The notes under the pieces were generated by a model that saw only the letters and a list, made by a program, of their open reading frames with translations, ran no database searches and was not told where the DNA came from. The position numbers and the translations under genes are program-made. Of a DNA stretch of 64,000 nucleotides, positions 1 through 8,864 are shown in pieces (positions within the stretch are counted from its first letter, which is position 1; every line of letters starts with the position of its first letter). Origin of the DNA: Thalassobaculum fulvum (GTDB lineage: Bacteria; Pseudomonadota; Alphaproteobacteria; Thalassobaculales; Thalassobaculaceae); the NCBI RefSeq assembly GCF_014652915.1, contig NZ_BMZS01000008.1, forward strand, positions 62,001-126,000. Reading direction: 5' to 3'.

Positions 1-29
1 GTGACAGGGGGTAAAGCGCCGGTCGCTAC

Positions 30-156
30 GTAGGTTCCGGCTCCGTCCCGCCATTGGCGGTCCGGTCCGGAATGACGACATTCTTGGGCGGCTTTTCCTT
101 TCCTGACGTCATTCCGGACCGATGCGCCGCCCCGGCGCGGCCGAGCCGGAACCTAC
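30..156. repeat. Intergenic palindromic repeat, TTCCGGA type
   Basis: Two nested inverted repeats are visible: GTAGGTTCCGGCTC at 30-43 pairs with 143-156, and GGTCCGGAATGACG at 64-77 pairs with 107-120. The unit lies just beyond the 3' end of the YHS gene. The same arms recur at 35.6, 38.2, 40.1, 49.8 and 50.0 kb. A folded RNA of this unit could act as a terminator or 3' stabiliser (inference). Confidence 0.8.
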
Positions 157-172
157 CCGCCGCTCGCGCCCG

Positions 173-664
173 TCACGCCCCGGAGCCGCGCACCCGCTGG
201 CGCCAGGTCTCGTCGGCCTCGGCGATGTAGCCGGTCGGGTTGCGCAGCCAGAGCTCGCGGACCCGGGCGTTGCGGTGCAGGTAGAGCCGGCCGTCGACCA
301 CGTCGAATACCGTCGGGTCGACGTCGTAGGCCTTGCCGATCGACACGCCATAGGCCCCGAACCCGCCGTATTGCGGCGCATAGCCGACCGGGTCGGCGAG
401 GAAGCGCGACAGGTTGCGGGCCGAGCTGAACCGCCACTCGACGCCGCGCCAAGTCGTCGCGAATTCCGGCAGGCCTGCAACGGCCTCGTGGTCCTCCAGA
501 TAGGCCACCGGGTCGTACCCGTGGATCGCCACGCCGTCGGCCGCGTTCACGGCATAGTCGACGGTCGGGTCGGTCACCTCGGGCTCCTGCTTGGACAGGG
601 CAACCCCGGTGCCGAGGATCAGGGTCAGCAGGATCACGCGGGCAAGCGTGCCACAGGACGGCAT
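173..664 (-). CDS. YHS domain-containing protein
   Basis: This is a 163-residue protein. An N-terminal hydrophobic segment (about residues 8-27) suggests a signal peptide or membrane anchor, so the protein is probably periplasmic. A YHS-type domain follows, recognised by the IHGYDPVAY stretch, the conserved W-x-F-S-S-x-x-N segment and the P-x-x-YAPQYGG segment. YHS domains occur in metal-handling proteins and in periplasmic proteins of unknown role; no catalytic function can be assigned. I chose the ATG at 664 because it places the hydrophobic segment at the N terminus; an in-frame ATG at 739 would add 25 residues lacking signal-peptide character. It is on the same strand as and downstream of pmbA, with a 159-nt gap, so it may be transcribed separately. 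Confidence 0.8.
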   Translation of the reverse strand: MPSCGTLARVILLTLILGTGVALSKQEPEVTDPTVDYAVNAADGVAIHGYDPVAYLEDHEAVAGLPEFATTWRGVEWRFSSARNLSRFLADPVGYAPQYGGFGAYGVSIGKAYDVDPTVFDVVDGRLYLHRNARVRELWLRNPTGYIAEADETWRQRVRGSGA

Positions 665-823
665 GTCGAACTCCAGACACCAGCCCCACTCCCGCAAGCC
701 GCGAGATGGGGAGAACACAGGGAAGAATCCAGGCCTCACGCGCTCACGAGCGCGCGATCCGGAGGGTTTTCAGTGGAACGGAACCGACGGTCGGCCCGGC
801 GCAGGCTCCAGTCCTGGCCGACC

Positions 824-2179
824 TCAGTCCTGGCCGCCGGCGACCAGCAGACCCTCGACCCGGAGCGTCGGCACGTCGATGCCGTACTTGAACTCCAGGT
901 CGTCGGCCGGGGTCAGGGTCCGGAAGATGTCCCGCAGATGGCCGGCGATGGTCATCTCCGAGACCGGGAAGGTGATCTCGCCGTTCTCGATCCAGTAGCC
1001 GGCGGCCCCGCGGCTGTAGTCGCCGGTCACCAGGTTCACCGACGAGCCCATCAGTTCGGTCACGTAGAACCCGCGCTCGATGTCGGCGATCAGCGCGTCG
1101 CGGCCGACCGCGCCCTTGTCGAGGTACAGGTTGGTGGAACCCGGGCTCGGCGGCGAACCGGCGCCGCGGGCGGCGTGGCCGGTGCTCTCGAGCCCGAGCT
1201 GGCGCGCCGTGGCGAGGTCCAGGAACCAGCTCGCCAGCCGGCCGTCCTCGACCATCGCCCGCGGGCCGGTCGGCAGCCCCTCGCCGTCGAACGGCTTGGA
1301 GCGGTGGCCGCGCGGCCGATGCGGGTCGTCCACCACGCGGATTCCGGGCGCGAACAGGGCCGCGCCCATGTCGTTCTTCAGGAAGCTCGTCCCGCGGGCG
1401 ATCGACGAGCCGTTGATGGCGGAAGCCAGATGCATCAGCACCGAGCGGCCGGCCCGCGGGTCGTACACCACCGGCAGGGTCGCGGTCTTGGGGCGTCGAG
1501 GGTTCAGCCGCCGGACCGCCCGTTCGCCGGCACTCCGGCCGATCTCCTCGGCGGGCTTCAGGTCGGCGTCGTACACCGCGGCCGTGTAGTCGTAGTCGCG
1601 CTCCATCTTCTGGCCGGTACCGGCGACCACCGAGGCGGCGATCGAGAAGCTGGACCGGCGGTAGGTGCCGGCGAAGCCGTTGCTGGCGGCCAGCGCGACC
1701 TCGGTGGTTCCCCAGCTGGCCTCGCCGCCCTCGGAATTGGTCACCCCCTCGACCGCCAGCGCTGCCTCCTCGGCGATCCGGGCGCGCTCGACCAGGGTCT
1801 CGGCCGACGGCTCGGTCGGGTCGAACATCTCGATCGCCGGCCAGCTCCGGGCGATCTGGCCGGGGTCGGCGATGCCGGCGTACTTGTCCTCGGGCGCCGC
1901 CTTTGCCATGGCGAGCGCCCGCGACACCAGCTCGTCCAGCGCGTCGGTCGCGAAGTCGGTCGACGACACCACCGCCTGGCGCCGGCCGACGAACACCCGG
2001 AGCTCCATGTCGCGGCCTTCCGACCGCTCGACCGCCTCGGGCGTCCCCATGCGCTGCGACACGGACTGCGAGACGCCGCGGGCCAGCAGGGCGTCGGCAG
2101 CATCGGCCCCGGCCCGCCGGGCGCGGGCCAGCAGGTCGTCGAGCAGGGACAGGGCGTCGGTGGCGGCGTTGTCGGTCAT
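824..2179 (-). CDS. pmbA: TldD/PmbA family protein (TldE subunit type)
   Basis: This is a 451-residue protein of the TldD/PmbA family. Known members form the TldD-TldE heterodimer, which degrades unfolded peptides and matures microcin B17 and the CcdA antitoxin; TldE (PmbA) is the partner lacking the zinc site. The N-terminal MGTPEAVERSEGRDMELRVF region and the C-terminal stretch with GDYSRGAAGYWIENGEI are typical of PmbA. No HExxxH motif is seen, consistent with TldE rather than TldD. The start at 2179 gives the usual PmbA N terminus; the upstream open frame is non-homologous. It is divergent from the creatinase gene across a gap of about 180 nt. No tldD is in the window. Confidence 0.9.
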   Translation of the reverse strand: MTDNAATDALSLLDDLLARARRAGADAADALLARGVSQSVSQRMGTPEAVERSEGRDMELRVFVGRRQAVVSSTDFATDALDELVSRALAMAKAAPEDKYAGIADPGQIARSWPAIEMFDPTEPSAETLVERARIAEEAALAVEGVTNSEGGEASWGTTEVALAASNGFAGTYRRSSFSIAASVVAGTGQKMERDYDYTAAVYDADLKPAEEIGRSAGERAVRRLNPRRPKTATLPVVYDPRAGRSVLMHLASAINGSSIARGTSFLKNDMGAALFAPGIRVVDDPHRPRGHRSKPFDGEGLPTGPRAMVEDGRLASWFLDLATARQLGLESTGHAARGAGSPPSPGSTNLYLDKGAVGRDALIADIERGFYVTELMGSSVNLVTGDYSRGAAGYWIENGEITFPVSEMTIAGHLRDIFRTLTPADDLEFKYGIDVPTLRVEGLLVAGGQD

Positions 2180-2361
2180 GAACTCGCTCGGATCGCTCGT
2201 GAGGCACGGACTTCGGACGCCAACCGGGGGCGCGGGCCGCGGATGGTAGCCGCTCGGCGAGCGGCCCGCATCATCGGCTCGTTGAATGGGCGTCGTGGTC
2301 GGGCTCAGATAGAGTGCGACCGGGCACTCCGCAACCGGTGCCGTGCAATCGGAGGGCAACG

Positions 2362-3579
2362 ATGGCACTCGACATGGAACGGCTGAAGCACATCCGCAAC
2401 GGCGGGAAGGTCGTCGGCACCTTCTCGGAGGCCGAGATGGCGCGCCGGATCGCGGGCCTGCGCCGGATCCTCGGCGAGCTCGACCTGCACGCCGCGATCC
2501 TGACCTCCTATCACAACATCGCGTACTACTCCGACTTCCTCTACACCCGCTTCGGGCGGCGCTATGCGCTGGTGGTCACCGCCGACAAGGTGACCTCGGT
2601 CAGCGCCAACATCGACGGCGGCCAGCCCTGGCGCCGCACCGTCGGCGACAACCTCGTCTACACCGACTGGCGCCGCGACAGCTTCTTCCACGCCCTGCAG
2701 ACCCTGCTGCCGCGCGCCACACGGATCGGCATCGAGTTCGACCACGTCGACCTGGACACCCGCCAGCTGCTGGGCGACGCGTTCGACGGCGCCAGCTTCC
2801 TGGACGTCGCCGCCCCTGCGATGCGCCAGCGCATGGTGAAATCGGCCGAGGAGATCGCGCTGATCACCGAGGGGGCGCGTATCGCCGATCTGGGCGGCGC
2901 GGCCTGCGTCGAGGCCATCGCGGTCGGGGTGCCGGAGCACGAGGTCGCCCTGCATTCGACCCGGACGATGGTCCGCGAGATCGCCCGCAGCCTCCCGCAT
3001 GCCGAGCTGATGGACACCTGGACCTGGTTCCAGTCCGGCCTCAATACCGACGGCGCCCACAACCCGGTGACCTCGCGCCGGATCGAGCGCGGCGACATCC
3101 TGTCGCTGAACTGCTTCCCGATGATCGCCGGCTACTACACCGCGCTGGAGCGCACGCTGTTCGCCGAGGAAATCTCGGACGCGCACCTGAAGTACTGGGA
3201 GATCAACCTCGAGGTCTACCGCGCCGGCCTCGAGCTGATCCGGCCGGGCGCCAAGTGCCGCGACATCGCCCACGCGCTGAACGAGATCTATGCCGAGCAC
3301 GGCGTGCTCGACAGGCGGACCTTCGGCTACGGCCACTCGTTCGGGGTGCTGTGCCACTACTACGGCCGCGAGGCCGGGCTGGAGCTGCGCGAGGACGTCG
3401 ATACCGTGCTGGAGCCGGACATGGTGGTGTCGATGGAGCCGATGATCATGATCCCGGAGGGCGAGCCCGGCGCCGGCGGCTACCGCGAGCACGACATCCT
3501 GGTGGTGACCGCCGAGGGCGCCCGCAACGTCACCGGCTTCCCGGTCGGACCGGACGCCAACGTCATCCGCAAAGGCTGA
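2362..3579 (+). CDS. Creatinase (creatine amidinohydrolase), M24 fold
   Basis: This 405-residue protein has the full length and signature segments of creatinase (EC 3.5.3.3), which hydrolyses creatine to sarcosine and urea in the cytosol. The segments TSYHNIAYYSDFLY (48-61), SANIDGGQPWRRTVG (81-95), DTWTWFQSG (218-226), NTDGAHNPVT (228-237), LSLNCFPMIAGYYTALERT (248-266) and SMEPMIMIPEG (357-367) closely follow the Pseudomonas enzyme. His233 is the expected catalytic base, equivalent to His232. The fold is pita-bread (M24), but creatinase needs no metal. The ATG at 2362 follows GGAGG at 2351-2355. No creatininase or sarcosine oxidase gene lies nearby, so the substrate call rests on similarity alone; a related amidinohydrolase substrate remains possible. 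Confidence 0.88.
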   Translation: MALDMERLKHIRNGGKVVGTFSEAEMARRIAGLRRILGELDLHAAILTSYHNIAYYSDFLYTRFGRRYALVVTADKVTSVSANIDGGQPWRRTVGDNLVYTDWRRDSFFHALQTLLPRATRIGIEFDHVDLDTRQLLGDAFDGASFLDVAAPAMRQRMVKSAEEIALITEGARIADLGGAACVEAIAVGVPEHEVALHSTRTMVREIARSLPHAELMDTWTWFQSGLNTDGAHNPVTSRRIERGDILSLNCFPMIAGYYTALERTLFAEEISDAHLKYWEINLEVYRAGLELIRPGAKCRDIAHALNEIYAEHGVLDRRTFGYGHSFGVLCHYYGREAGLELREDVDTVLEPDMVVSMEPMIMIPEGEPGAGGYREHDILVVTAEGARNVTGFPVGPDANVIRKG

Positions 3580-3594
3580 CCGCTCCGGCCGGCC

Positions 3595-4824
3595 TCAGTC
3601 GTCGTCCGTCTCGAGCCCGTCGCAGCCGATCAGCTTGGCGTTCCACAGCAGGGCATCGCGATGGGCGCTGCCGGTGAAGTCGGCCGCCTCGATGCGGGCG
3701 CCGGTGAAGTTGGCGCCCTGCAGGTTGGCCTTCTCGAACCGGACCCTGATCTTGCGCCCGGTCCGTCGCCCGCGTGTGTCGGCCAGGTCGGCCGCTGTGA
3801 TCTGCGCACCGACGAAGCTGGCGCCCGACAGATTGGCGCCGGTGAAATTGGCGCCCGAGATCGTCGCGAAGGAGAAGTCGGCCGAGGAAAGATTGGCGTT
3901 CTTCAGGCTGGTGAACAGCAGCTCGGACTTCACGAAGGTCGCGCCCGACAGGTCGGCGCCGTCGAAGATCGCGGCCCGCACGTCGCAGCCCGAGAAGTCC
4001 AGGCCCTTCAGTTTCCGGTCGGCGAAATTGGCGACCGCGCCGACGGCGCCGCCGCTGGCGATCCACTGGCTGTGCGCACGCAGGGACGCCTCGATGTCGG
4101 CCGGCAGGGAAGCGTCGATGTCCCGGGTGACCGCCCCTTCCAGATCGGCGCCGTCCAGGTTGCAGGTGGAGAGATCGACGTTCCGAAGGTTGGCGTCGGC
4201 CAGCTTGGCGTTCGACAGGTCGGCCCCGTCGAGATTCGCCCCCGTCAGGTTGGCGCCGGTCAGGTTCGATCCCGACAGGTCGGCGCCCGACAGGTTGGCG
4301 CCTGCAAGGTTCACGGCGCGCATCCCGGTATCGGCAAACACCGTGCCGAGCGCGGTCGCGTCGGTCGCGTCGGCCCCTTCCAGGTCCGACCCGGTGAAGT
4401 CGGCGTCCGAGATGTTGGCACCGGACAGGCTGAGCAGCCGCTTGATCGCCGTGCCCCATTCCTCGACCTCGGCCGATCGCAGGTCGGCATTCCGGATGAC
4501 GGCGCCGCTCAGGTCCGCCATGCAGAAATTGGCCCCGCGCAGGTCCGCCTGGCTGAGTGTCGCCTTGCGAAGGTTCGCCCAGGTGAAATCGACAGCGAAC
4601 AGGTCGGCCCCGAAGAAATTGGTCGACTGGGCCGACGCCCTGGACAGGTCGCTGCTCGACAGGACGGCGGAAATCAGACACAGGCCGTCGAGGGTCTTCC
4701 CCGACAGCCGGGCGTTCTTGCACATCATCCGCCTGCCGCCGCGCTTCTCGGCGAACAACTGGTGATCGCGGACCTGCTGGGCGATCTCCCGGGGCAGATC
4801 GAGGTTGCGCGGCTCGAACGACAT
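3595..4824 (-). CDS. Pentapeptide-repeat protein
   Basis: This is a 409-residue protein made mostly of A(D/N)LxX pentapeptide repeats from about residue 55 to the end, for example LAGANLSGADLSGSNLTGAN. Such repeats fold into a right-handed square beta-helix. Known roles range from gyrase protection (Qnr, MfpA) to scaffolding, and none can be assigned here. The repeat run is interrupted by a less regular segment near the middle (ASLPADIEASLRAHSQW), which may form a helical insertion or separate two helices. There is no signal peptide. ATG 4824 is preferred because translation upstream looks random. The stop lies 15 nt from the convergent creatinase stop. Confidence 0.88.
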   Translation of the reverse strand: MSFEPRNLDLPREIAQQVRDHQLFAEKRGGRRMMCKNARLSGKTLDGLCLISAVLSSSDLSRASAQSTNFFGADLFAVDFTWANLRKATLSQADLRGANFCMADLSGAVIRNADLRSAEVEEWGTAIKRLLSLSGANISDADFTGSDLEGADATDATALGTVFADTGMRAVNLAGANLSGADLSGSNLTGANLTGANLDGADLSNAKLADANLRNVDLSTCNLDGADLEGAVTRDIDASLPADIEASLRAHSQWIASGGAVGAVANFADRKLKGLDFSGCDVRAAIFDGADLSGATFVKSELLFTSLKNANLSSADFSFATISGANFTGANLSGASFVGAQITAADLADTRGRRTGRKIRVRFEKANLQGANFTGARIEAADFTGSAHRDALLWNAKLIGCDGLETDDD

Positions 4825-5050
4825 GGCATGCCCACATGACGATGCCGACCACCGTCGGCTCCGGCGCGATGGTCGACCATCCGCCGCTAACACTGCGTAA
4901 AAGAATTTAGTTAAAAATTAATGCGTGTCAGCAAGCGTCGGAAATCGCACGAGGCCGTGCCCCGCGGTCGCCGCATTGCTATGATCCGCTCGAGTGCGCT
5001 CGACCACGCTTGGAGTGGTAAACGGAACGGCAGCGAGGAGGACGGAAACA

Positions 5051-5380
5051 ATGCGTCAACTGCCAGCGGCGGCGATCCTGGCGACCCTGCTCGCCGCCCC
5101 GGTCGCGGCCGCCGCCCAGGAAGCCGGCGACAAGGGAAAGGGGTTGGATCTGGCGCTTCGGGTCTGCGCCAACTGCCATGCGGTCGCCGAGGGCGAGACG
5201 GTCTCTCCGGTCGACGCGGCACCGAGCTTCGAAGACATCGCCGACAACCCGGGCATGACCGGCATGGCGCTGTCGGCGTTCCTGCGCACCCCGCACCGGA
5301 CCATGCCCAACCTGATCCTGACGCCCGACGAGATCAGCGACGTGGTCGCCCACATCCTCAGCCTGAAGGACGGCGGCTGA
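5051..5380 (+). CDS. Small secreted class I c-type cytochrome
   Basis: This is a 109-residue protein with a Sec signal peptide (residues 1 to about 22, ending AAAAQ). Residues 39-43 carry the heme-attachment motif CANCH, and the likely distal ligand is Met85 in HRTMPNLIL. One heme is expected, and the protein should act as a periplasmic electron carrier. The start at 5051 is supported by a GAGGAGG ribosome-binding site at 5036-5042. The upstream 226-nt gap contains an AT-rich stretch around 4900-4922, unusual for this DNA, which probably holds promoters for this gene and the divergent pentapeptide gene. The redox partner is unknown. Confidence 0.88.
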   Translation: MRQLPAAAILATLLAAPVAAAAQEAGDKGKGLDLALRVCANCHAVAEGETVSPVDAAPSFEDIADNPGMTGMALSAFLRTPHRTMPNLILTPDEISDVVAHILSLKDGG

Positions 5381-5545
5381 CCGGCAGGCTCGCCGACCAG
5401 GGTCAGCCGAACGCCAGGCGGACGACGTAGTCGTACGGGGCGGCCAGCCTGAGCTTCGGCCGCGGTCCGCCGCCGTCGATTGAACCGGCCGTCGGGCTCC
5501 GCTATACGGGCCGCAAATCCTCCACCGCACGCCTCGGAGACGGCC

Positions 5546-5920
5546 ATGAAGTACTGGGTGATCGGCGGCGAGTACACGGACACCAGCTTCACGCTCATCA
5601 AGGGCGGCGACGCCGAGCAGCGCATCGGCCCGTTCCAGGACTACGAGACCGCCAAGTCGGTCTGGGGCAAGCTCGCCTGGCAGCACGTCGACGACGCCCA
5701 TGTCCGCTACCGCATCCTGCAGGAGGAGGCGACCGAGTTCTGGGTGGTCGGCGGGGTCTACAAGTCGACCGACTTCACCGAGACCGCCGACGGCTCGCCG
5801 GAAGCCCGGATCGGCCCGTTCGAGACCTACGAGCAGGCCAAGTCGGTCTGGCAGCAGAAGGCGTGGGACAGCGTCGACGACGCCCACTCGCGCTGGCGCA
5901 TCGAGAAAGTCGGCAACTGA
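5546..5920 (+). CDS. DUF4170 protein with two internal repeats
   Basis: This is a 124-residue soluble protein made of two similar halves of about 55 residues. Each half has the pattern (Y/F)WV(I/V)GG.Y..T.FT, then RIGPF..YE.AKSVW, then DDAH.R.RI. This matches the DUF4170 family found in alphaproteobacteria, whose function is unknown. The internal duplication suggests a pseudo-dimeric fold. There is no signal peptide or transmembrane segment. ATG 5546 begins the first repeat (MKYWVIGG), so this start is well supported. The stop is 9 nt from the convergent MATE stop. Confidence 0.85.
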   Translation: MKYWVIGGEYTDTSFTLIKGGDAEQRIGPFQDYETAKSVWGKLAWQHVDDAHVRYRILQEEATEFWVVGGVYKSTDFTETADGSPEARIGPFETYEQAKSVWQQKAWDSVDDAHSRWRIEKVGN

Positions 5921-5929
5921 TCCGACTGG

Positions 5930-7315
5930 TCACGCGATCCGTCGCGTGACTCTCCGGAACCGCAGCACCAGGGCCGCCCACACCACCGCCAGGCCGAGCG
6001 CGAGCCCGCCCCACACGCCGACGCCGCCGAAGCCGAGCGGGAACGCCAGCACCGCGGCCCCGCCGATTCCGAACGCCCAGTAGCCGACCACCGCGATCAC
6101 CATCGGCACCCTGGTGTCCTTGAAGCCACGCAGAGCGCCGGCGGTCACCGCCTGACCGCCGTCGGCGATCTGGAACAGCCCGGCCATCGCCAGGAACGCC
6201 GTGGCGTGGGCGATCGCGACGGCCCCTGCGGCGTCGTCGCCGTCCAGGAACAGCCGGGCCAGCGGCCCGCCGGCGGTAACGAACAGCAGCGCCATCGGCA
6301 GCACCACCAGCACCCCGACCACCATGGCCACCCGGCCGGCCCGGCGCGCCGCCTCGAGATCGCCGCGCCCGACCGCCAGCCCGACCCGCACGGTCGCTGC
6401 CTGGGCGATCCCGAACGGCACCATGAACGAGATCGCCGTGTACTGGATCGCGACCGCGTGGCCGGCCAGCGCCTCCGCCCCGATCAGGCCGACCAGGAAG
6501 CCCGACGCCGCGAACAGCCCGGATTCCGCCAGCTTGGTCAGGCCGATCGGCAGCCCGATCGCCCAGACCTCGCGGTAGCGCGGCCAGTCCGGCCGCCAGA
6601 ACCGCACCAGGATCCGGTAGCGGCGCCAGCGCCGGTCCCGCAGCACCACCGCCAGCAGGCCGAGGAACATCGCGGTCTGCACGATGCTGGTCGCCAGGCC
6701 GAGCCCGTACAGCTCCAGCCGCGGCAGGCCGAACCCGCCGAACATCAGCACCCAGTCGGCGACCGCGTTGATGACGATCCCGACCGCCAGGATGTACAGC
6801 GCCGCCCGCGGCCGGGAGTGCGCGGCGATGAAGTTGCGCAGCAGGCTGAAGCCGGCCATGAACGGGAAGCCCCACATGGCGCCGTCGGCGTACTCGCCGG
6901 CCCGCACCGCCAGCGCCGGATCCTGGCCGAGCGCGTGCACCAGGATCCATTCGGCGTGCCAGAAGTACAGCCAGGCCGGCCCGGTCAGGCTGACGATCAC
7001 CCAGAAGCCCTGGCGGGCGGTGCGCCGCACCCCCTTGTAGCGGCGTGCGCCGATCTCCTGCGCGAACATCGCGGCGGTCGCGAACAGCACCCCGATGACG
7101 GTGATGTACATCGGGAAGAACAGGCTGTGCCCGAGCTGGCCGGCCGCCAGCGCCTCCGGGCCGAGGCGGCCGGTCATCACCACGTCGGTGGTGTTGAGCG
7201 ACATCTGCGCGATCTGGGTGAGCGCGATCGGGATCGACAGCGCGACGGTCGCACGGATCTCGTCCCGCAGGACGCGGCCCGCGCCACCGCCGCGCACGGC
7301 GGATGCGATGGACAT
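5930..7315 (-). CDS. MATE family efflux transporter (NorM type)
   Basis: This is a 461-residue integral membrane protein with about twelve hydrophobic segments, normal for the MATE family. It has the N-terminal PIALTQIAQMSLNTTDVVMTG and the second-half IGLPIGLTKLAESGLF segments that mark the two MATE lobes. MATE proteins export cationic drugs and metabolites using H+ or Na+ gradients. The substrate is unknown. The gene stands alone, ending 9 nt from the convergent DUF4170 stop, with a 65-nt gap to the EVE gene start on the right... the next minus-strand gene ends at 7431. Confidence 0.9.
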   Translation of the reverse strand: MSIASAVRGGGAGRVLRDEIRATVALSIPIALTQIAQMSLNTTDVVMTGRLGPEALAAGQLGHSLFFPMYITVIGVLFATAAMFAQEIGARRYKGVRRTARQGFWVIVSLTGPAWLYFWHAEWILVHALGQDPALAVRAGEYADGAMWGFPFMAGFSLLRNFIAAHSRPRAALYILAVGIVINAVADWVLMFGGFGLPRLELYGLGLATSIVQTAMFLGLLAVVLRDRRWRRYRILVRFWRPDWPRYREVWAIGLPIGLTKLAESGLFAASGFLVGLIGAEALAGHAVAIQYTAISFMVPFGIAQAATVRVGLAVGRGDLEAARRAGRVAMVVGVLVVLPMALLFVTAGGPLARLFLDGDDAAGAVAIAHATAFLAMAGLFQIADGGQAVTAGALRGFKDTRVPMVIAVVGYWAFGIGGAAVLAFPLGFGGVGVWGGLALGLAVVWAALVLRFRRVTRRIA

Positions 7316-7430
7316 AGGGGTCTCCCGGCCCTGTCGTCAGGCGACGGGCCCGGACCCGCTTTAGGTGTGGCTCAGCGGGGGGTCAAGGGGAAACCCGGCG
7401 CCGCCGATGGGTCCAAGCGGCCGCGGGCCC

Positions 7431-7850
7431 TCAGGCCTCCGTCTCCGCCATCGCGCAAATCAGCCGCCACTGCTCGTCGGTGACCGGCACGACGGACAGC
7501 CGCGACTGCCGGACCAGGGCGAAGCCCTCGAGCCGCGGCTCGGCCTTGATGTCGGCCAGGGTCACCGGCTTCTTCACGGACTTCACCGCCCTGACCGTCA
7601 CCATGCCGAACCGGCCGGATTCGTCGGTCGGGTCGGGGTGGTAGGTCTCGATCACCTCGACGATGCCGACGATCCGCTTCTCGTCGACCGAGTGGTAGAA
7701 GAACCCGCGCTCGCCGACCTGCATGGCCTTCATGTTGTTGGCGGCCTGGTAGTTGCGGACGCCGTTCCAGCCCTCGCCCTCGTCGCCCTTGGCCACCTGG
7801 TCGTCCCACGACCACGCTCCCGGCTCCGACTTGAACAGCCAATACGCCAT
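7431..7850 (-). CDS. EVE domain protein
   Basis: This is a 139-residue protein that is essentially one EVE domain (PUA-like fold). It begins with MAYWLFKSEPGAWSW and contains WNGVRNYQAANNMK and GFFYHSVDEKRIVGIVEV, all typical of the family. EVE domains bind modified bases such as 5-methylcytosine derivatives or modified RNA and occur in stand-alone housekeeping-like proteins of many proteobacteria. ATG 7850 is the family start. It lies 69 nt downstream of gpsA on the same strand and may be co-transcribed with tsaD-gpsA. The actual ligand is unknown. Confidence 0.9.
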   Translation of the reverse strand: MAYWLFKSEPGAWSWDDQVAKGDEGEGWNGVRNYQAANNMKAMQVGERGFFYHSVDEKRIVGIVEVIETYHPDPTDESGRFGMVTVRAVKSVKKPVTLADIKAEPRLEGFALVRQSRLSVVPVTDEQWRLICAMAETEA

Positions 7851-7919
7851 GCCCGCCTCCTGGATTTCGGTCGCCGGGATTGAAACCCGGCCCGGCTTTT
7901 CGCTCAACCGGCCTTTCGC

Positions 7920-8864
7920 TCAACCGGTCTCCGGCACGCCGGTCGGGCGCGCCAGCAGGCCGGCCGCGGTCGCCGCCAGGTCGGCCCCGCGGTTCAGCAC
8001 GGCGTCGACCGCCTCGGTCACCGGCAGGTCGAGCCCGAGCGCCCGCCCGCGCGCCAGCAGGCTGGCGGCCGTCGCCGCCCCCTCGACCACGCCGGGACTC
8101 GCCGCCAGCGCCGCCTCGCGGCTGGCGCCCTCGCCGAGCCGGCGACCGAAGCTGTAGTTGCGCGACTGCCCGCTGGTGCAGGTCAGCACCACGTCGCCGA
8201 GGCCGGCGAGCCCCATCACCGTCTCCGGCCGGCCGCCGAGCGCCGCCACCAGCCGCGCCAGCTCGGCCAGCCCGCGGGTGATCAGCGCCGCCCGGGCGTT
8301 GTCGCCGGTGCCCATGCCGTCGGCGATGCCGCAGGCGATCGCCAGCACGTTCTTGAAGGCGCCGGCCGCCTCCACCCCGACCACGTCGGCCGAGGTGTAG
8401 AGCCGGAAGGTCGGCGACCCGAGCGCGGCCGCCACCCGGGCCGCCACTTGCCCGTCGGCCGACGCCACGGTCGCCGCGGTCGGCACGCCGCGCGCCGCCT
8501 CGGCCGCGAAGGTCGGGCCCGACAGCACCGCCACCGGGTCGTCCGGCGCGTCCGCTTCCAGCACGTCCGACAGCAGCCGGCCGGTCCCGGGATCGAAGCC
8601 CTTGGCGCAGACTACGCGGATGCCGCGGCCGCCGGCACGCCGCCAGTCCGCCGCCACCGCCCGCACCGCCGCCGCCGGCACCGCCAGCAGCACGACCGGC
8701 GCCAGCACCCCGGCGAGATCGCCGGTCACCAGGATGCCCGGGTCCGTCAGTTTCGCCCGCGCCGGGTCGCGCGCCCACAGCACCGGCGTCCGGCCGGCCC
8801 GCTTCGCCAGCACCGCCAGCGCGCTGCCCCAGGCGCCGCCGCCCAGGATCGCAACATCCGTCAT
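7920..8864 (-). CDS. gpsA: NAD(P)H-dependent glycerol-3-phosphate dehydrogenase
   Basis: This 314-residue enzyme reduces dihydroxyacetone phosphate to sn-glycerol 3-phosphate for phospholipid synthesis (EC 1.1.1.94). It opens with the Rossmann motif [10 protein letters not shown] and has the family segment [17 protein letters not shown]. The catalytic lysine region is [18 protein letters not shown], and the C-terminal substrate region includes [20 protein letters not shown]. Its ATG overlaps the tsaD stop by 4 nt, indicating translational coupling. The tsaD-gpsA pairing is common in alphaproteobacteria. Confidence 0.96.
   Translation of the reverse strand: MTDVAILGGGAWGSALAVLAKRAGRTPVLWARDPARAKLTDPGILVTGDLAGVLAPVVLLAVPAAAVRAVAADWRRAGGRGIRVVCAKGFDPGTGRLLSDVLEADAPDDPVAVLSGPTFAAEAARGVPTAATVASADGQVAARVAAALGSPTFRLYTSADVVGVEAAGAFKNVLAIACGIADGMGTGDNARAALITRGLAELARLVAALGGRPETVMGLAGLGDVVLTCTSGQSRNYSFGRRLGEGASREAALAASPGVVEGAATAASLLARGRALGLDLPVTEAVDAVLNRGADLAATAAGLLARPTGVPETG

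Noticed and set aside
122-2386. Long plus-strand open frame of 754 codons over the YHS and pmbA genes
   Set aside because: It is antisense to two recognisable genes, has Arg/Ala/Gly-heavy random composition and no motif; typical of open frames in very GC-rich DNA.
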